From Haemonchus contortus (Eukaryota; Nematoda; Chromadorea; Rhabditida; Trichostrongylidae): a stretch of DNA of 64,000 nt. The stretch lies in assembly GCA_000469685.2 (NCBI GenBank), contig LS997565.1, positions 24,856,272 through 24,920,271 on the forward strand, given 5' to 3'. The notes beneath the pieces are model-generated. The model saw nothing but the letters and a program-made list of their open reading frames with translations, did no database searches and had not been told where the DNA came from. The number at the start of each line of letters is the position of its first letter. The stretch's first letter is position 1. The translations under genes were made by a program, and so were the position numbers. Positions 1-13,700 of the stretch are shown in pieces.

Positions 1-258
1 TAGGCAAGAAATGCCAAGATTTTCGAGAAATGCCTACATGATGCTGTTATCCTCTTATCTTTTGATGTTTTGATATACTGGGTCAATATTACGATCCAAA
101 CAATTAGGTAGGGTTGGTAAGTTGGGCTCAGAAGTAGACTATTTCTACATACCTCCAGGGTATCACAAAGAATTCAAGGAGAAGGTAGTCAGCGTGAAAT
201 AGTGGACGCCATAAATAGTAGAAGCATTAAATCAGACTGAAGTGATTCAGAATGTGTA

Positions 259-421
259 AGATTGGACCGTGGTGTAGTTGGTTCGGCCTAGGTCGACCTC
301 TTCTGTGTGAACACTGATTACATAGGGATATGTCAAAGGTGAGGTGGACATTTTTATTGCCATTGAGTAGCAACGTTAGTAAGAGTTATCTCCTGTCCTC
401 CGATTCGAACCATTCCCGTTT
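259..421. repeat. SINE-like remnant (weak)
   Basis: A tRNA A-box-like stretch lies near 269-281 (TGGTGTAGTTGG), and a B-box-like GGTTCGAATC is on the opposite strand near 399-410. Parts of it (a GAACACTGATT block and a GAGTAG block about 50 bases later) recur in the same order at 21330-21395, so it is probably a dispersed repeat. The two promoter-like boxes are on opposite strands, so it is not a clean SINE. The rest of 1-1700 holds only short ORFs that I cannot assign. Confidence 0.3.
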
Positions 422-1702
422 ACTAGCTCCAATTCGATTTCTTTGTTCTCATATTCAGGCTAATTGAAATTCCATTGAGACTGAACTCCAGAAAAAGCTT
501 TTTTTCCACCATCTGAGGGTGATCACCCATTGACCAACAGCTAATCAGCAACATTCGTCATCCTTTTGTATGATAGTAGCTACAGTTAGTCACGAAGAAG
601 GCTGTAGTCGATTAGATTGGTCATCTCCCGAAAAATTAGTCAGTTTACATTGAGGAGTCATTGTTATCCTCTTCCCAAACCGGCTGGCCCTACTCTCCCC
701 GAAACACTGCCACCGAATACAATATAGATTATGCACTCAAGTTATGTTTCTACGCATTTATCATCATGTTATCTAGTCTCGGACTCTGGCTATTTAGCAC
801 TCGTTCCCTCTCACTGCGTTACCCGCTCGTCCGTCCTGAGCGATACGAGGAGATGGGCAATTCCGATTTTTGGGTAATTTGTGCAATGTGAGTTTTCAAA
901 ACATGACATCTATGCGGCTTTTCACTTCTCTTGGCAGGTCAGTGCTTTTATCCTCTCAGACGAGGGTGGAACCAATTCACCGACCCCGTAAGGATGGACG
1001 GCTTGTTCGGCCTACGCGGACATCTATCCGGAGTCATGGACAAAACTAAGTTCTCGGACGGGACCATATTTACTCTACCGAGAACCGCTTGCCCTCGTCT
1101 TCTTAATGGCTTCGAGGGATAACGAGCCCAATGTCAAGATAGCACAAGTAGATATTCGAAACTCTTCCGAGGTTGAAGTTTCGCCTAGAACTATATCCTG
1201 GAGAGACTTCCTTATCGCGTACCACGGCGAAATAACAGTGGTCAACAAAACACCAAGTCAGAACAATGTTTACATGAGGCTTTCTGTCTATGTCTACCTT
1301 TAAGGAAATCTTTCCAAGGGTGTGCTGGTTTGGCTGAATTAGCCTTCGTGGTAAGTGGCCAAATTGCGTACGTCCCTTTCTTTGCCCCTGCTTTGTTTTT
1401 TTTTTGTTTTTTCGAGAAGCTAGGAGAGAGAGTGTTCGTGACTCCAGGTTTAACGATTCAGCAATGAACAGTGTCTCAGCGACCAATAGTCTGGTGTTTC
1501 GAGGTAAAGAAAAATAAAGGAGAGAATTTTTTTCAGAGAAATCTCAAACAGAACAAACCGTGCGTAACTCGTAACACAATTATAGATACTTCAGAGACTT
1601 CTATAAGATCCGCTTCATTGTTATAAAAGACTCATTTTACATACAATAAATTGAAAAATGTTATTTGTTGATCCACTACTCTGGTGCCGCTGATAGCAGC
1701 AG

Positions 1703-4700
1703 TTAATCCTGCTTAGTAGATGCTGCCGCGGACTCGAGATTAGGATAGAGATTCGCTGGGCGGTTGCCCGCTTTCACCCGACCAACAAAGTCCACCCACT
1801 GAGATCGATGTTGACATTCTTCCTTCTCCATGAGATAATCAAATAAATTCAACGTTTCTAAAAGAAATCTATCACTCAGAGCGAAAGAACATCCCCACTC
1901 ATTAAAAAAAGCCTTGTGTTTGCCTCGTTCATCAGGAGTTCACTACACTACACTACATTTGGAGAATCGACCCGAGAAAAGGGTGTGGTTCTGCCTTGCT
2001 GACCTCAAGCCGTTTTATAACTTCTATAATCAAAAGTTCATGCGCACACATGTCAAAAAAAGAAGTAACCCGTGAGGCGCTTACTGATATTTGCAAATAT
2101 TTAGGAAAATTCACTGTCCAAGTCACGCCCACATTGGGACTGAATGGTTAGCGGAACCAGCTCACGAAACGTAAGGATGAGAACATGGTCTTTCAACTCT
2201 CGCCTCTTGACTCTGGTGATCTGCGCAACAGTTCTGCGCTTTCCTAACCATAAGATGGACCACTCAATACGCAATCTTGCTATAATGGCCGCTCCCAATC
2301 CTCGACTCTTGATGCCCACAAAGGAGGGAATGAGGTAATTCGCAATCCGCCACCCTTGACATCTCCTCATCACGGCTACTTACCTACTCTAATCTAACAA
2401 AATTGTTAAAAACAAACCATTCGGCTTCCACAAATAGCACGACTTCCTTGGCTTCTTAGGCAGAGGAGAATCGCTACGATTCGAACTCCTCATATCTGAA
2501 GCAGTTGACGAGGTGACAGAGACTGAGGGCATAGCCGAGTTCGAGCAGGAGGATTCTTGTCTCTTGCAGCTGAATGTGAACGGTAAACTAAATTGTGATT
2601 GAATGGAAATGAGTCAACTTATACAAATTTGCGCCAACAGGCTCTGCAAAAGTTAAACAAAACGCAATCACTGAAAACTGACTGAATTCGATCTGTCACT
2701 AGAACATCAGATGAAGGTATCTTTACATTGCGCTCTATCCCAGCAGACTGCACAAAGAAGTGAAACACCTATAAGGTGCGCAAATGTAGATATTCCTCAA
2801 CTGATTCAGGAAAATTACGGTGAAGATAAGCGTCAAGACTATAAATAGAGAAGATTTCAAAATCTGTATAATTACCTCGTTATGTTTTTCGGAATGATTC
2901 GCGTAATTAGCCAAATGACGAGCAATCTCCGCAAAACACACTTGCAGTTGTTCATCTCTGGAACAAGCCGATGAGCTGAGACCACGGATTAATTTTTGTC
3001 TCATATGTGAGTCTTCGGTTTGCTATGACCAAACCACCAAAAACACTGAACATGGAACGGGAGAGCTTGGGCTAGATTCGTCTACAGAGGTCTTGGTAGG
3101 GCCTATCGTGGTCCAAGCGTTGTGCAAGCTATAGATGATCGGTGGGCGACACCAATTACAGACGACTACAGCCTCTTTTGTCAAATAAATTTTGAATTCC
3201 TGTTCGTTGGGATGCTGTGTTTCCCTCGCTGAATCTTGAAATGGCAGAAACTATTAGGTTGATGCATAATTATTGCGGATTTTTTCGCTGCTTCTTTTCT
3301 CTCGATCGAATTTGAAAATTGAATTCGGGTTTTTTCTAGAAATGATCTACTTGATTTCCTCTACAAGAATATACATTTTGATATTTTCTATTTCCCCTGC
3401 ATCTTACCTGCCTCTATATATTAGGTTGACGCATTATTATTTCGGATTGTTTCCAGCAAATTTTATTAAAGAAACTATAGAAATACTAAGCAAAGACATA
3501 TTCAAATAATCACTCCGGAACTTATTCACCATCCACTTCAGGCATTGCTTCCCATTGATTAGTCAGTTAGATCCCAAAAGCGAAGAGGTTTTGATCCTTA
3601 CGGGCGATCCACGCCTTGACATCGGCCACCAAGTCATCCAAATCGATGTAACTTCTATTCTCTAGCCATTTTTTCGATGAACGGTTGACGAGATAATCCA
3701 TAAAAGTTTCTGCTGGTGAATATGGCAGATTCAGGGGCAGATCCCATTTCTTGATTGGTTCTGGCTCATTGTTCGATCGCCGAAAAGTTACTGAGATCGC
3801 GGAATGACTGTGCCACCTTCCGACCTTCCTCGAAGTAGTACAGCCTAATTTCGCGAATATGCGGATGGTTTGAGTATATTCTTGTAGAAGAAATCAAGTA
3901 GATCAATTCTAGAAAAACCCGAACTCAATATTCAATTTCTATCGAGAGAAAAAAAGCCGCGAAAAAATTCGCAATAATTATGCATCAACCTAATACATTG
4001 TCCTTCCCTTAATTTCTAACATTAATACTGGAGATTGGACTCTGAATCATGGCAGTTGACAAACCCAGAAAATCACAGCAGCAAATTGTCAGCAAAACAA
4101 GGTTGCAAAGATAATAAAATAGAAAGATAAAATAGCATAGATAGGTGTCTGGTGAGTCAGATATCGATAAAACACTGTCGATATCTGGTTCTCTAATCAA
4201 TGTTCCATCATGAGTGACTTCTGTGACCTCAGTTCTGTGATGTCCAAGCTAAGAATTAGAGGTGGATAAACCTTGAGTTGGAATCCGTCAACAGACGCGT
4301 AGCAACATAACCATCTAGAAGCCTTTCCTTGGAATCCTTCAGTGCCATCAATTGATGAATAACCTCAACATGAATGTGTACACTATAAAAACAAGTTTAT
4401 AGGGAGTGCAAAAACCAACCTGCTTGCATTTGTCGACATCAACTGTAGATAACTGTGGTTGTCTCATGATGGTAAAGAAAGCATCGAACCTCTGAAAGCC
4501 TGAGATTAGTAACACTAAATTCCTAATTCTGCTCATTCCAACAAATAATCGAAGGCAGTTCTCACACACAAAACGTCAAGATAGGAATGGAAATTTAGCT
4601 CGAAAGAATTTGCATTTTAGGCCTAAATATGACAATTCTGCGTCTCAGAAGAGTGGGATTCGGCAACAGAATCAATTTGAAGAGAAAAGCTCGTGGATCA

Positions 4701-7700
4701 GAAGATAGCCCTTTTAAAAACGCTTAGGAGGATCTTCCAATGATTCTATGAGATGAATAAATCAAATTTTACTAAACATAAAAGCGAGCCTTTACCATAA
4801 ACACATTACGCCAAATAGCTTGAGAAAATGCGGCCCATCCAAAGCCATTTTGCAGTGTTAGGCTGCGGATACAACGATCAGTTCAGAGAGATTTTGATTA
4901 GCTTCTTTTTAACGTGTCTATTTCTTGCTCCGACATTAATAGATAGCTTTGGCTAGATGTTAAGGCTCAATCTATTCAGCCAACACCTGTGATTGAAGCC
5001 GGCGGTGCATTCCTTCCAATACAGCAGAAGCACTGCACACCTCGGTAGAGTGGTAACTAAGGAAGGGGGAATGCTCCTAGTAAGCAACTGAGCGAATCGC
5101 TCTCTTTGAAGAACGGCAGTATTAGACTTTTAACAAGCGGTGCCATTAGTAATCAGAGACCATGTTATAGTATAAATTCGTTTTGATGAGGGCAATGAAG
5201 GGAGGATTCCCAACCAGGAGGTCATTCGGTAAGATGGCGAATGGTGAGCTGTCACCATTCACTAGTATTCAAAAGAATTGGAGGTTTGTTCTAGAGAAAG
5301 AGAAGAGTGAAACGCTTACTGTAACACCTTTTGGACCACCTGATTCTGTCGATTCAACCCAGTAACATGTAACTTCGTGGAATTGTTTTGTGAAAGGAAA
5401 CAATAGTGCAAATCCGAAGGCTACAAATTCAGCAGATTATATTTGCTTGATATCTATCGTGAACCATTCAATTGACAAAAAATATACATTTCACGAATGA
5501 GAACATGACCCAACATCTCTTACAGGAACTGTGATCAGCTGAGTTATTCACCGAGAGCTTTATGATGATGTAAGACTGATGCTCCTATGACATCCCCAAG
5601 ACTCACTTGGAATAGCGCTTCAGCTCAACCGCTAGCGGAGGTAAAGAGGTACAAAGGTTAGTAAGGTCAAAAGTTCGGATTTAAAAGTTGCATGCCTGTG
5701 AAAACACAGAAAGCTCACGGCAATGTTCATATTCTTCTCATAAATAATAATGAAAAGGCTAGAAAGATGGATGCAAGGAATTTTGATGAAGACCCGAAAC
5801 CGTGAAGAATTTCGAAGCACCCTAGGGTTTTTAAAGAGCCTTCAAATGCGGTGAAATGGAAATTCAGATGAAAGACTATTCGACTATTGTTGGCAATGAT
5901 GGCACAAAATTGCCCCAGATAGGGATAAGCTAACCTGGCTTTAAACACATCTTACGAGTTGCTATAAAATGAAGTACCCATGTATCCATAATTTTAGGGT
6001 TGAAATGTTTGATAACTCACTTTCGGGATATTATAAATAAATGTTCGATCGAAACGCAAAGGCCAGTACCGCGTAACACGAAGAAGGTGGCGACGTGGTT
6101 GAGCGCATAACACGTTCGTGGCCTGAAAAAGTGACTTGGCTAATTGATGTTAGCGAAAGCATAATATTTCTGGACAAGTCACCGGCAAGGCAAAAATGCG
6201 AATTAACCAAAAATCAATCCCAAAGCTCACGAGTGCCATCCCGCAGCACTTTCGATGCGCTGCAAAATGCATACAGACATATATCGGTCGTAGTATCCTC
6301 AGCTAGTATGGACCAACACAGTAACCCGTCTTCATCGGATCATAATTAATTTAAGAAAAAAACACAAGCGAGAACTGGGATACCGTCTATAGTATAACAG
6401 ACTAAGTGTGTCTGTTGGTGTGTTCGTGTGTATATGTGTGTGTGTTTGTCTGACCAGAAATTCATAACTCCTGTCCTACTGGACCGGAAGCCTTCAAGTT
6501 TGATAGTTTTGCAGAAATCAGGATGATGAGAACACCTATGGTGGTTAACATGACCCGATCCCACCCACTGGGGGCGGCATTAGATCAATAAATCTTCGAG
6601 CGAATACATAACCCTCGTTCTCGTGGACCTAGAGCGTTCGAATTGACTATGAGTTCAGCTGAAACGGACAGGTGGCAAGATTGGATCCCGCCAACAATGG
6701 GCGAGGCCTACGCGGAACAAATAACTAGACGGAAATTCATAACTCATGTTTCCGTGGACCTAGAGCGTAAAAATTTGGTAGGAGTACAGGTAACAGGATG
6801 GATCACTTATGTTAGGTGGCAGGGCAAATCTCTTCCCTCGAGGGCAGAGCTTGCGTAAAATGAATGAACTCTCAGTGAATTCGCGCAGTCAAGTTGAAGA
6901 AAGGAGGAGAATGAACCGACTCATTCAAACACACGTGAGTTGAGAAGACTTCCGGGCAGGCGAGGCACTCTTGAAAGGTGTCGGATGTGTGTGTATTTCC
7001 CCAAAAATCTTAATTCCTGTTCCAAGGTACCAGAGCGCCCAAATTTGGATGAGACTTAGGCGAGGAGCTATTTTACAAGAAAAAGAGGAGCACCCGGCGT
7101 TAGCCAGGCGATTCAACTGGTAATGAACAAAGAAGAACTTAGTCTTCATCTAATAGTACTGACCGGAGGCGCCACTTTTTTGTCCACATCATTCGACATA
7201 CGCAGGGTTGACTCTTTCATCAGAGAAATGAAATCAGGTATCCGAGCATTTGCTGTCCTTTTCAATTTCATCTTTTCACGTACATCCTGAGCGTCCAACA
7301 ATTCTGTAATCATCGTATGTATAACTAAAGAAGTGCTTTCGGCTTGGTTTTGCATAATTCCCAGCAGCTTTCAACGAAATGTCGGAGAAGGTAGGAACAC
7401 CGCTTCCCCTAATCGAAGAAATACTTCGGACAAGAAGATCGTGTCTCATCAGATCGAGCGAAAAAACTTACAAAAATGTAATTTAAGGACTGAAAAAAAA
7501 GAAAAAAAACGAACTATGAGGTCCCAGGTCGTTTGCATGGATGTAAATATGACCTCCATGAGCGATCAGCGTATGAGCAATCAATTTCGCTCCAACGTTT
7601 CCAAGCAAACCTTCACTCTTCGCGACATGCTAGAATGCTATTGCAGCATAAATGTACATTAGGCTAATGTTTTTGGAATACATTACATATAAATATACGC

Positions 7701-10700
7701 ATATATACAGTCATACATACATCATATAAACATACATACATATATACATACATACACACATACCATACCATACCATACCATGCCATACAGTAGCGCTCAG
7801 ACGGCCTAACGCTTTTACGCTCTTTCGTTCACAACCTTTTATCTCAGTGGAGCAAATCGCGCGAAATTTTGATATGTTTAACTGAAGCATAGTTCACATT
7901 AACCAACACTGTTTGATGCAAAGCAGCAATATCCACACAACTGAAAACAAGGTGTTATCGCAGTAGTAGATTTCACCAAAAGTAGAGTTGGTTACGTCTG
8001 CAGTTATTCGCACCTAAGGTGCGTTTTCCTCCTCTACTGAGTTCAGCATTAGCGCTGGTACACTTCAGACATGGCAAAAAGAAAGCAAGTCCTAAAAGTA
8101 TTAGGTTGAGTCATAAGTCCTCGGACAAATTGGCAATGATAATATTTATCTTACAATTTTTCAACGACAATAGCGAATCATTTGGAATATGCCCCATTGG
8201 CATCGATGGTCTTCTGCCAATGCTTGGGCTAATCGTAGATGCCCTTGCTTTAGAACGCTGGGAGCTGGCCCTTGGAGAGTTGCACCAGTGCCATTTTGAT
8301 GTCATCGCGGGTTTGAAAGTACTGACAATCCAGATGACGTTGAAGATGGAGAAAAAGGTGGTAATCCGAGGGATCCAAGTCTGAGGAACATGGTTGGTGT
8401 GGTAAAGTTGCCCTGCCGAAATTCGTCAGCTCAGTTTTGGTCGTTCTTGCAATGTGAGGGCGAGCGTTGTCGTGCTGGAAGTGAACTTTGTGCTGCAGTG
8501 GACGTGTAGCTTCGGGATTCCTGTTCAAATTTCTTAGTTGCGTAATGTAGACGTGTGCGGTCACTGTGCATCCTTCATCTAGCAGCTCCAATTATTCGAC
8601 ACTGTGAGCACTCCACCTGAATCAGAGCATAACCTCCTTGGCGTCCACGTTGGGTTTGGGGGAGTCTTCTGCATGCGCACCTTTGTCAATCCATTGAGCG
8701 CGCCGGTGAACGTTAGAGTATAGAATCGGCTTTGCACCCCTGGTGACTAGGCACTCCAGCCACGTGTGGTGCCCTTGAGCGTGAGGAGAGAAAGTGCCAC
8801 GTCGTCGCGGCGGTCTATGTCATACTGCTTCAAAGCATGAGGCATCTATGGACCGAGCTTTCGCACCTTGTCGATTGACTTCATCTCACGAAGAATTGTA
8901 GACTGACTCCGCAAGGGTGACTGCCAGTTCACGAGTAGTTTGATACGGATCGGCTTCCACCTGGCTCCGTAGCACCTTCAAATCCAACTTCATTGAGCGT
9001 CTCGAACGGTCTTCATTTTCGACGGAATAGTCGCCCGATGTGAACTTCTGATGCCACTTGTAGATTGTACACGTCCTGCTTGTGAAAGTCCTTTATACCT
9101 CTTTCGATTGCCGCGGGTTCATGGCCAGATAAAAAAAATAAATATGATGGTGTTGCGGATGTGGAGTTGCGACGGTTTGAAATCAGGAGGCATAGTTGCT
9201 AGAAAGGAAACAGTTAGGTGCCTTCTCAAGTATGCCTTTGAAAGAGCTTTCCATACTCTATCTAACAATACCTCGCACGTTCATTTTCGTTACCTCTTTC
9301 AAGAGTTATGATCGCTAGAAGTCATCACTATCATTTTGTCCGAGGACTTATGACTCAACCTAATACCAGTGTCACTATTTCTAGCTGATTTTGAGTTTAA
9401 GCTCTTTGGGATATCTGGACATTATCAAATTGTAGGTTAACTGTGGTAAATATTCACGATGCACCCATGCTACACATATCGAAATTTCGCCTCATTAGGT
9501 CCAGTAGGAAAGGAGTTTCGACTAAAAAGTGCGGCTGAAGAAGCATTTGGCCGAAGACTTTTGAGCGCTACTGTATGTACATACATACACACATTGAATA
9601 TTGGAATCGACTTGAAATTATTGAACTGACATTAATTTCCAGCATCACATTACGTCCCTGCAGAAGATAAGACGACAAGCACACCGATGGGCGACTGTTC
9701 ACAGCCGACGGAGTCACGGTGGAGGCGTGCCGTGTGCGTGGAAAATTAAATGAGAACAAAGTTATATGAATCATTGAGAAGAAGTTTGTAAGAAACAAAG
9801 AAAGTAACTGACCATATTCCATCGCCCTTTCGGAACTGGGGTTGCCCATACTAGGCGTGTAGTAGGATATGTTGCGTTACCCGAAAAGACCATCAGTGAA
9901 CCTGTTACATCTGCAACAGGGTGAAATTAACGAATTTTCCATTATACGAAACAGAGAGGGAATATTGAGTTTTTCCATTCAGGTCGCATTAGACTCAAAA
10001 AAGCAGGAGACAAAGTGGATGGTACAAAGTCAGAAAATGAATGAAGGGATTTCGAACCCAGTGATATAATAATTGAACGGCTAAAAACAATGCAGTCTGT
10101 CTGTACCTAGGCGGAGTGGCCTCGGCAGGGTACGAATCTTGGAAATGCACATGCAAAGTTATGGAATGATTTCGCTAGAGGAGATAGCATATTAGTAATG
10201 ATATCAGAAATGTAATGTGTCGCTTCATATCGAATGGATCAGAAGCAATATTTGATTATTTGTTTAATATCATGACTCTCGACAACTGGACACCCTATTA
10301 TCTAGGCCGTTGACTCAACCTAGCTCACAACTTTGACCACCTTGGGTTTTGTTTACGTATACGACGCCTAGTCAGAAATGAGTGGGTTTGGAAGTTTTTC
10401 GGCCTGTAATTGAAGAAACTAAAACAGCACCTATATGAAGGGATGCGATATTTCGCTGCCAAACTCAGCTTTTCAGAGACCACAGTGACCAGTGGTCTGC
10501 ATCTCACAGAGAAGTGAAAGAGCTCCATCAGTGGATACTACATGAACAGACTGACTGCAATCGCCCGAGACACTCAGTTGCTCCCACAAAGTCGCACCTG
10601 CCATCGGCTATACACCCCCGTTACTGGACATGAAAAACATGTATTCAACATCGACCGTAATCCTAAGCCTGCCTGGTAGAAAACAATGAACGGCCGAGAA

Positions 10701-13700
10701 TCCTGGTGGGATTCATGGGAATAAGGTCATGCTCAGAGCCTAATGTTCATGAAATCTGCCACCTTGAGCTACTGCCAGATAGCACGACGCTTATTGCCGA
10801 GAACTGCCACACTCAACTGCAAAGATTGACTGACAAGACACGCGTGGAGCATTCTCATTCAGACAAAGTTTAATTGCTACATGATAACGCGCGCCCCACA
10901 CCAACAGAGCTTTTCAGAAAATCTTGGAACTCGAATAGGAATTTCTGCTCCACCCACAGTACAGCTCACAACTGGTCCAAGCAATAACAACCTCGCTTCA
11001 GCATCACCTCGATCCTCTAGCAAAAAAATTATGCAACAACGAAGAGACCACTCATCTGCACCTATTGGAAAGAGTTCATCTTGCGGGCGTTAATCCCGCT
11101 CAATCGCAGTATCCGTTGATTTTGTAAAAGAGTTGTAGGAGTAAGAGTTTTGAGAGTTGTCCCGACTCCCTTCCGTCTATAGCATCTTCTGCCGTTGCCG
11201 TCAACGTCCTTCTTGATCATGTTCGCCACTTCTTCTTTGAATCGCTCGAGCCCTTCGCTCAGACTTGGACTTAATTGCTGTTGATCAGATCATTCTGCGG
11301 CCGTCTTATAATTTGTAAATAGGGTGGAGGCGGTGTAGTGTAGTGGCAATGGCGCACTTCACACACGCATGACCACAGGTTTGAAGCCTGGATAGATACC
11401 CCCTAGACCAACCAAGCCTTCCATCCCTCCGAGGTCGGTTAATTGGTACCACACTCGTCTGATAGGTGAAAGCACTGACTTGTACGTCGACTGGTCACCG
11501 CGAGTCATTTGATAAGTCACACACGAGTTCAATACGCATCTATGATTCTAAATGGAAGTCGAATGCGTGGGCGCATCCCTCAGACGGGATTGAATCACGC
11601 CCCGATACATTATCCTTTTACCCTTTTACTTGTTAATGGAATCCATTACTCAACTAGCCCTACAAAGTTTTTTCCTGCTGACCTGACCTGGTTTCATGCT
11701 GGAAAACAATGAAGAAGAGTTACCTTCTGAACTGTTCGCCGTAACAAGTCCTAGCCGTTCGAGTTCAGCGTGAGCCTCTCTTCTATGTAGTAATTCTACG
11801 TCATAATTTATCGCAACAGCAGGCTGTCCCTGTTGAGCTTCTTCCTGTAGATAAGAACATGTTGGAATGATGGACGCAACTAGAGCTTACGAAATATAAG
11901 CAAACGCGAAAACTGGCAGCATTGACCCCACTAGCCGATTTCATCCACAACAATTCGCTGTGAAAGAAGCGTCATCATCTGCGATAAACTTGGAAGTCCT
12001 GCAGGGTTCAATGAGGCCCAATCACAATACAGTAAGATAGTTGAAGATAAACATAAACATGGAAACAATCAATCGTCCCCCCACATAACGCCTCGCTTTC
12101 TTGTGTTAAGAGAAAGAGACATCACATTAAAAACAAAAACTCCCGCGCAAGTTTATGGCAATCTGTTATCAAGAACATCGATGGTTAGTGCAACCCGCCA
12201 TCGAGCTTCTTTGCTAGGAGCTCAGAAAACTTGTGTGCGACCCGTTTTTCTTCAACTCTCGATCTGATAAGCCATTACATAGATTTGAGGGACGCATCAG
12301 CTCTGTAGAGACAAAAACAGTTATCCATAACTGGGCAGCCAGCTTGTCTCTAGGGAGGAAAAAATGGAAATACTCATTGAGCCCTTCAGCAAACCGGTCG
12401 GGGGATCTCCCCACTCCGCAAAAGATCATCACCGGAGAACGGACAAACTTTCTGTGCCGCTCTCAAGAACGACATTGGTCAGTTAGAGTATGAAGACATG
12501 GAAGAAAAGGTCTATCGCCACTAAATCCGCCCTTATTCCTTTGATGACGTTATCTTAATCTAATTCGAATACTTCGGCTCACGGCAAGGTTGAAGAGACC
12601 GAACACTGTCCGCCCGAGAAACCTCGCGACCAGTAACAAGTGACACAGGGTATGCGTTTCGTAAGAAGAATATCCACTAACTTTCATAGGGATTCCAGAA
12701 ACTGTAGTAGAAACAAGGTCATAGATATCTATTGCCACAGAATGAATGGCAGAAATCAATTCAACACCAGCTGATCGTGAAAGTATGCATGATGACATCG
12801 CGCTCGAAATCTGAAATACGGGGCGTCATGCAAATGGAAAGAGTAACAAGAATGGAACAGTAAAAGAAAAGGTGTTCACTGCTGATGTACTGAAGGGAAA
12901 ACCTCGAGAATCGCACGAAAAAAAGTTGGGATTCACTATTACATCACGCCGAATCAAAATTTCATTCTTACCTCTCTGAAAGATTTTGATGTGACTTGGG
13001 AAGGTTGGTCGGCAGGATACACATTTATAATATAAAGTTTGACATGATTCAAGCAAGAGAATCTGAAAACGCTCTGCACGAGAAATGGGCAAGATATTCA
13101 AAACACTGTGACAAACTCAATATAAACCTACGTGCTATCCTGCAAGGATTTGATAATCCTATTTCGACTATTTATCATATCAGCCACCTCATTCTCCAAT
13201 TCAGTTAACTGCTCATCTCTTAAAAAATGGTTTTTGAATAGAAACCTCATTTTGAAAAATGAACATGAAAAACGCACTGAGTGTATGCTGTAAAGACTAC
13301 AACCGAACCACAATTCTCAACCACTTTCCGATCTGATTCTGAAGGGATCGTCGACGTCGAAGGACCATCCCAACACTTGGGAACACGAGAGAAATTGCTC
13401 CTCTCTTTGACTACGCTGCTTTCTTCTGAAAACGGATCGATGAAGAATTCAAAAGAAGAAGACATTGGTATGTTCGCAGTGATAGGAACAGACTCAGAGA
13501 GGTGGGAAAGCGCAATTAATACCGCTTTAAAATAGAAACGGGGACACAAAAAAGTGGTTCAGCTGTATTAACATTTTGAAAATTTTCAACATAAAACTTT
13601 AGATTGTGATCGGCAGAAGCACAATGTCTCTCTAGCGGGAAAAGTGGGTGGTTCCATCGACCGCCACTACTTGTATTACTCAAAATCACTAGTACTGCTA

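Noticed and set aside
661..1122. ORFs downstream of INTS13 with a hydrophobic stretch (KLCFYAFIIMLSSLGLWLF), possibly a receptor
   Set aside because: Only one hydrophobic segment, no conserved motif, and a short similarity to 56455-56500 suggests repeat sequence.
7678..7787. Regular short repeats considered as a CRISPR-like array
   Set aside because: The units are 4-5 bp simple repeats without spacers; this is a microsatellite in a eukaryotic genome.
12214..12493. Overlapping plus and minus ORFs of 86 and 72 codons
   Set aside because: They lie in the INTS13 intron between two confirmed exons and resemble no family. Probably chance ORFs or an unknown repeat.
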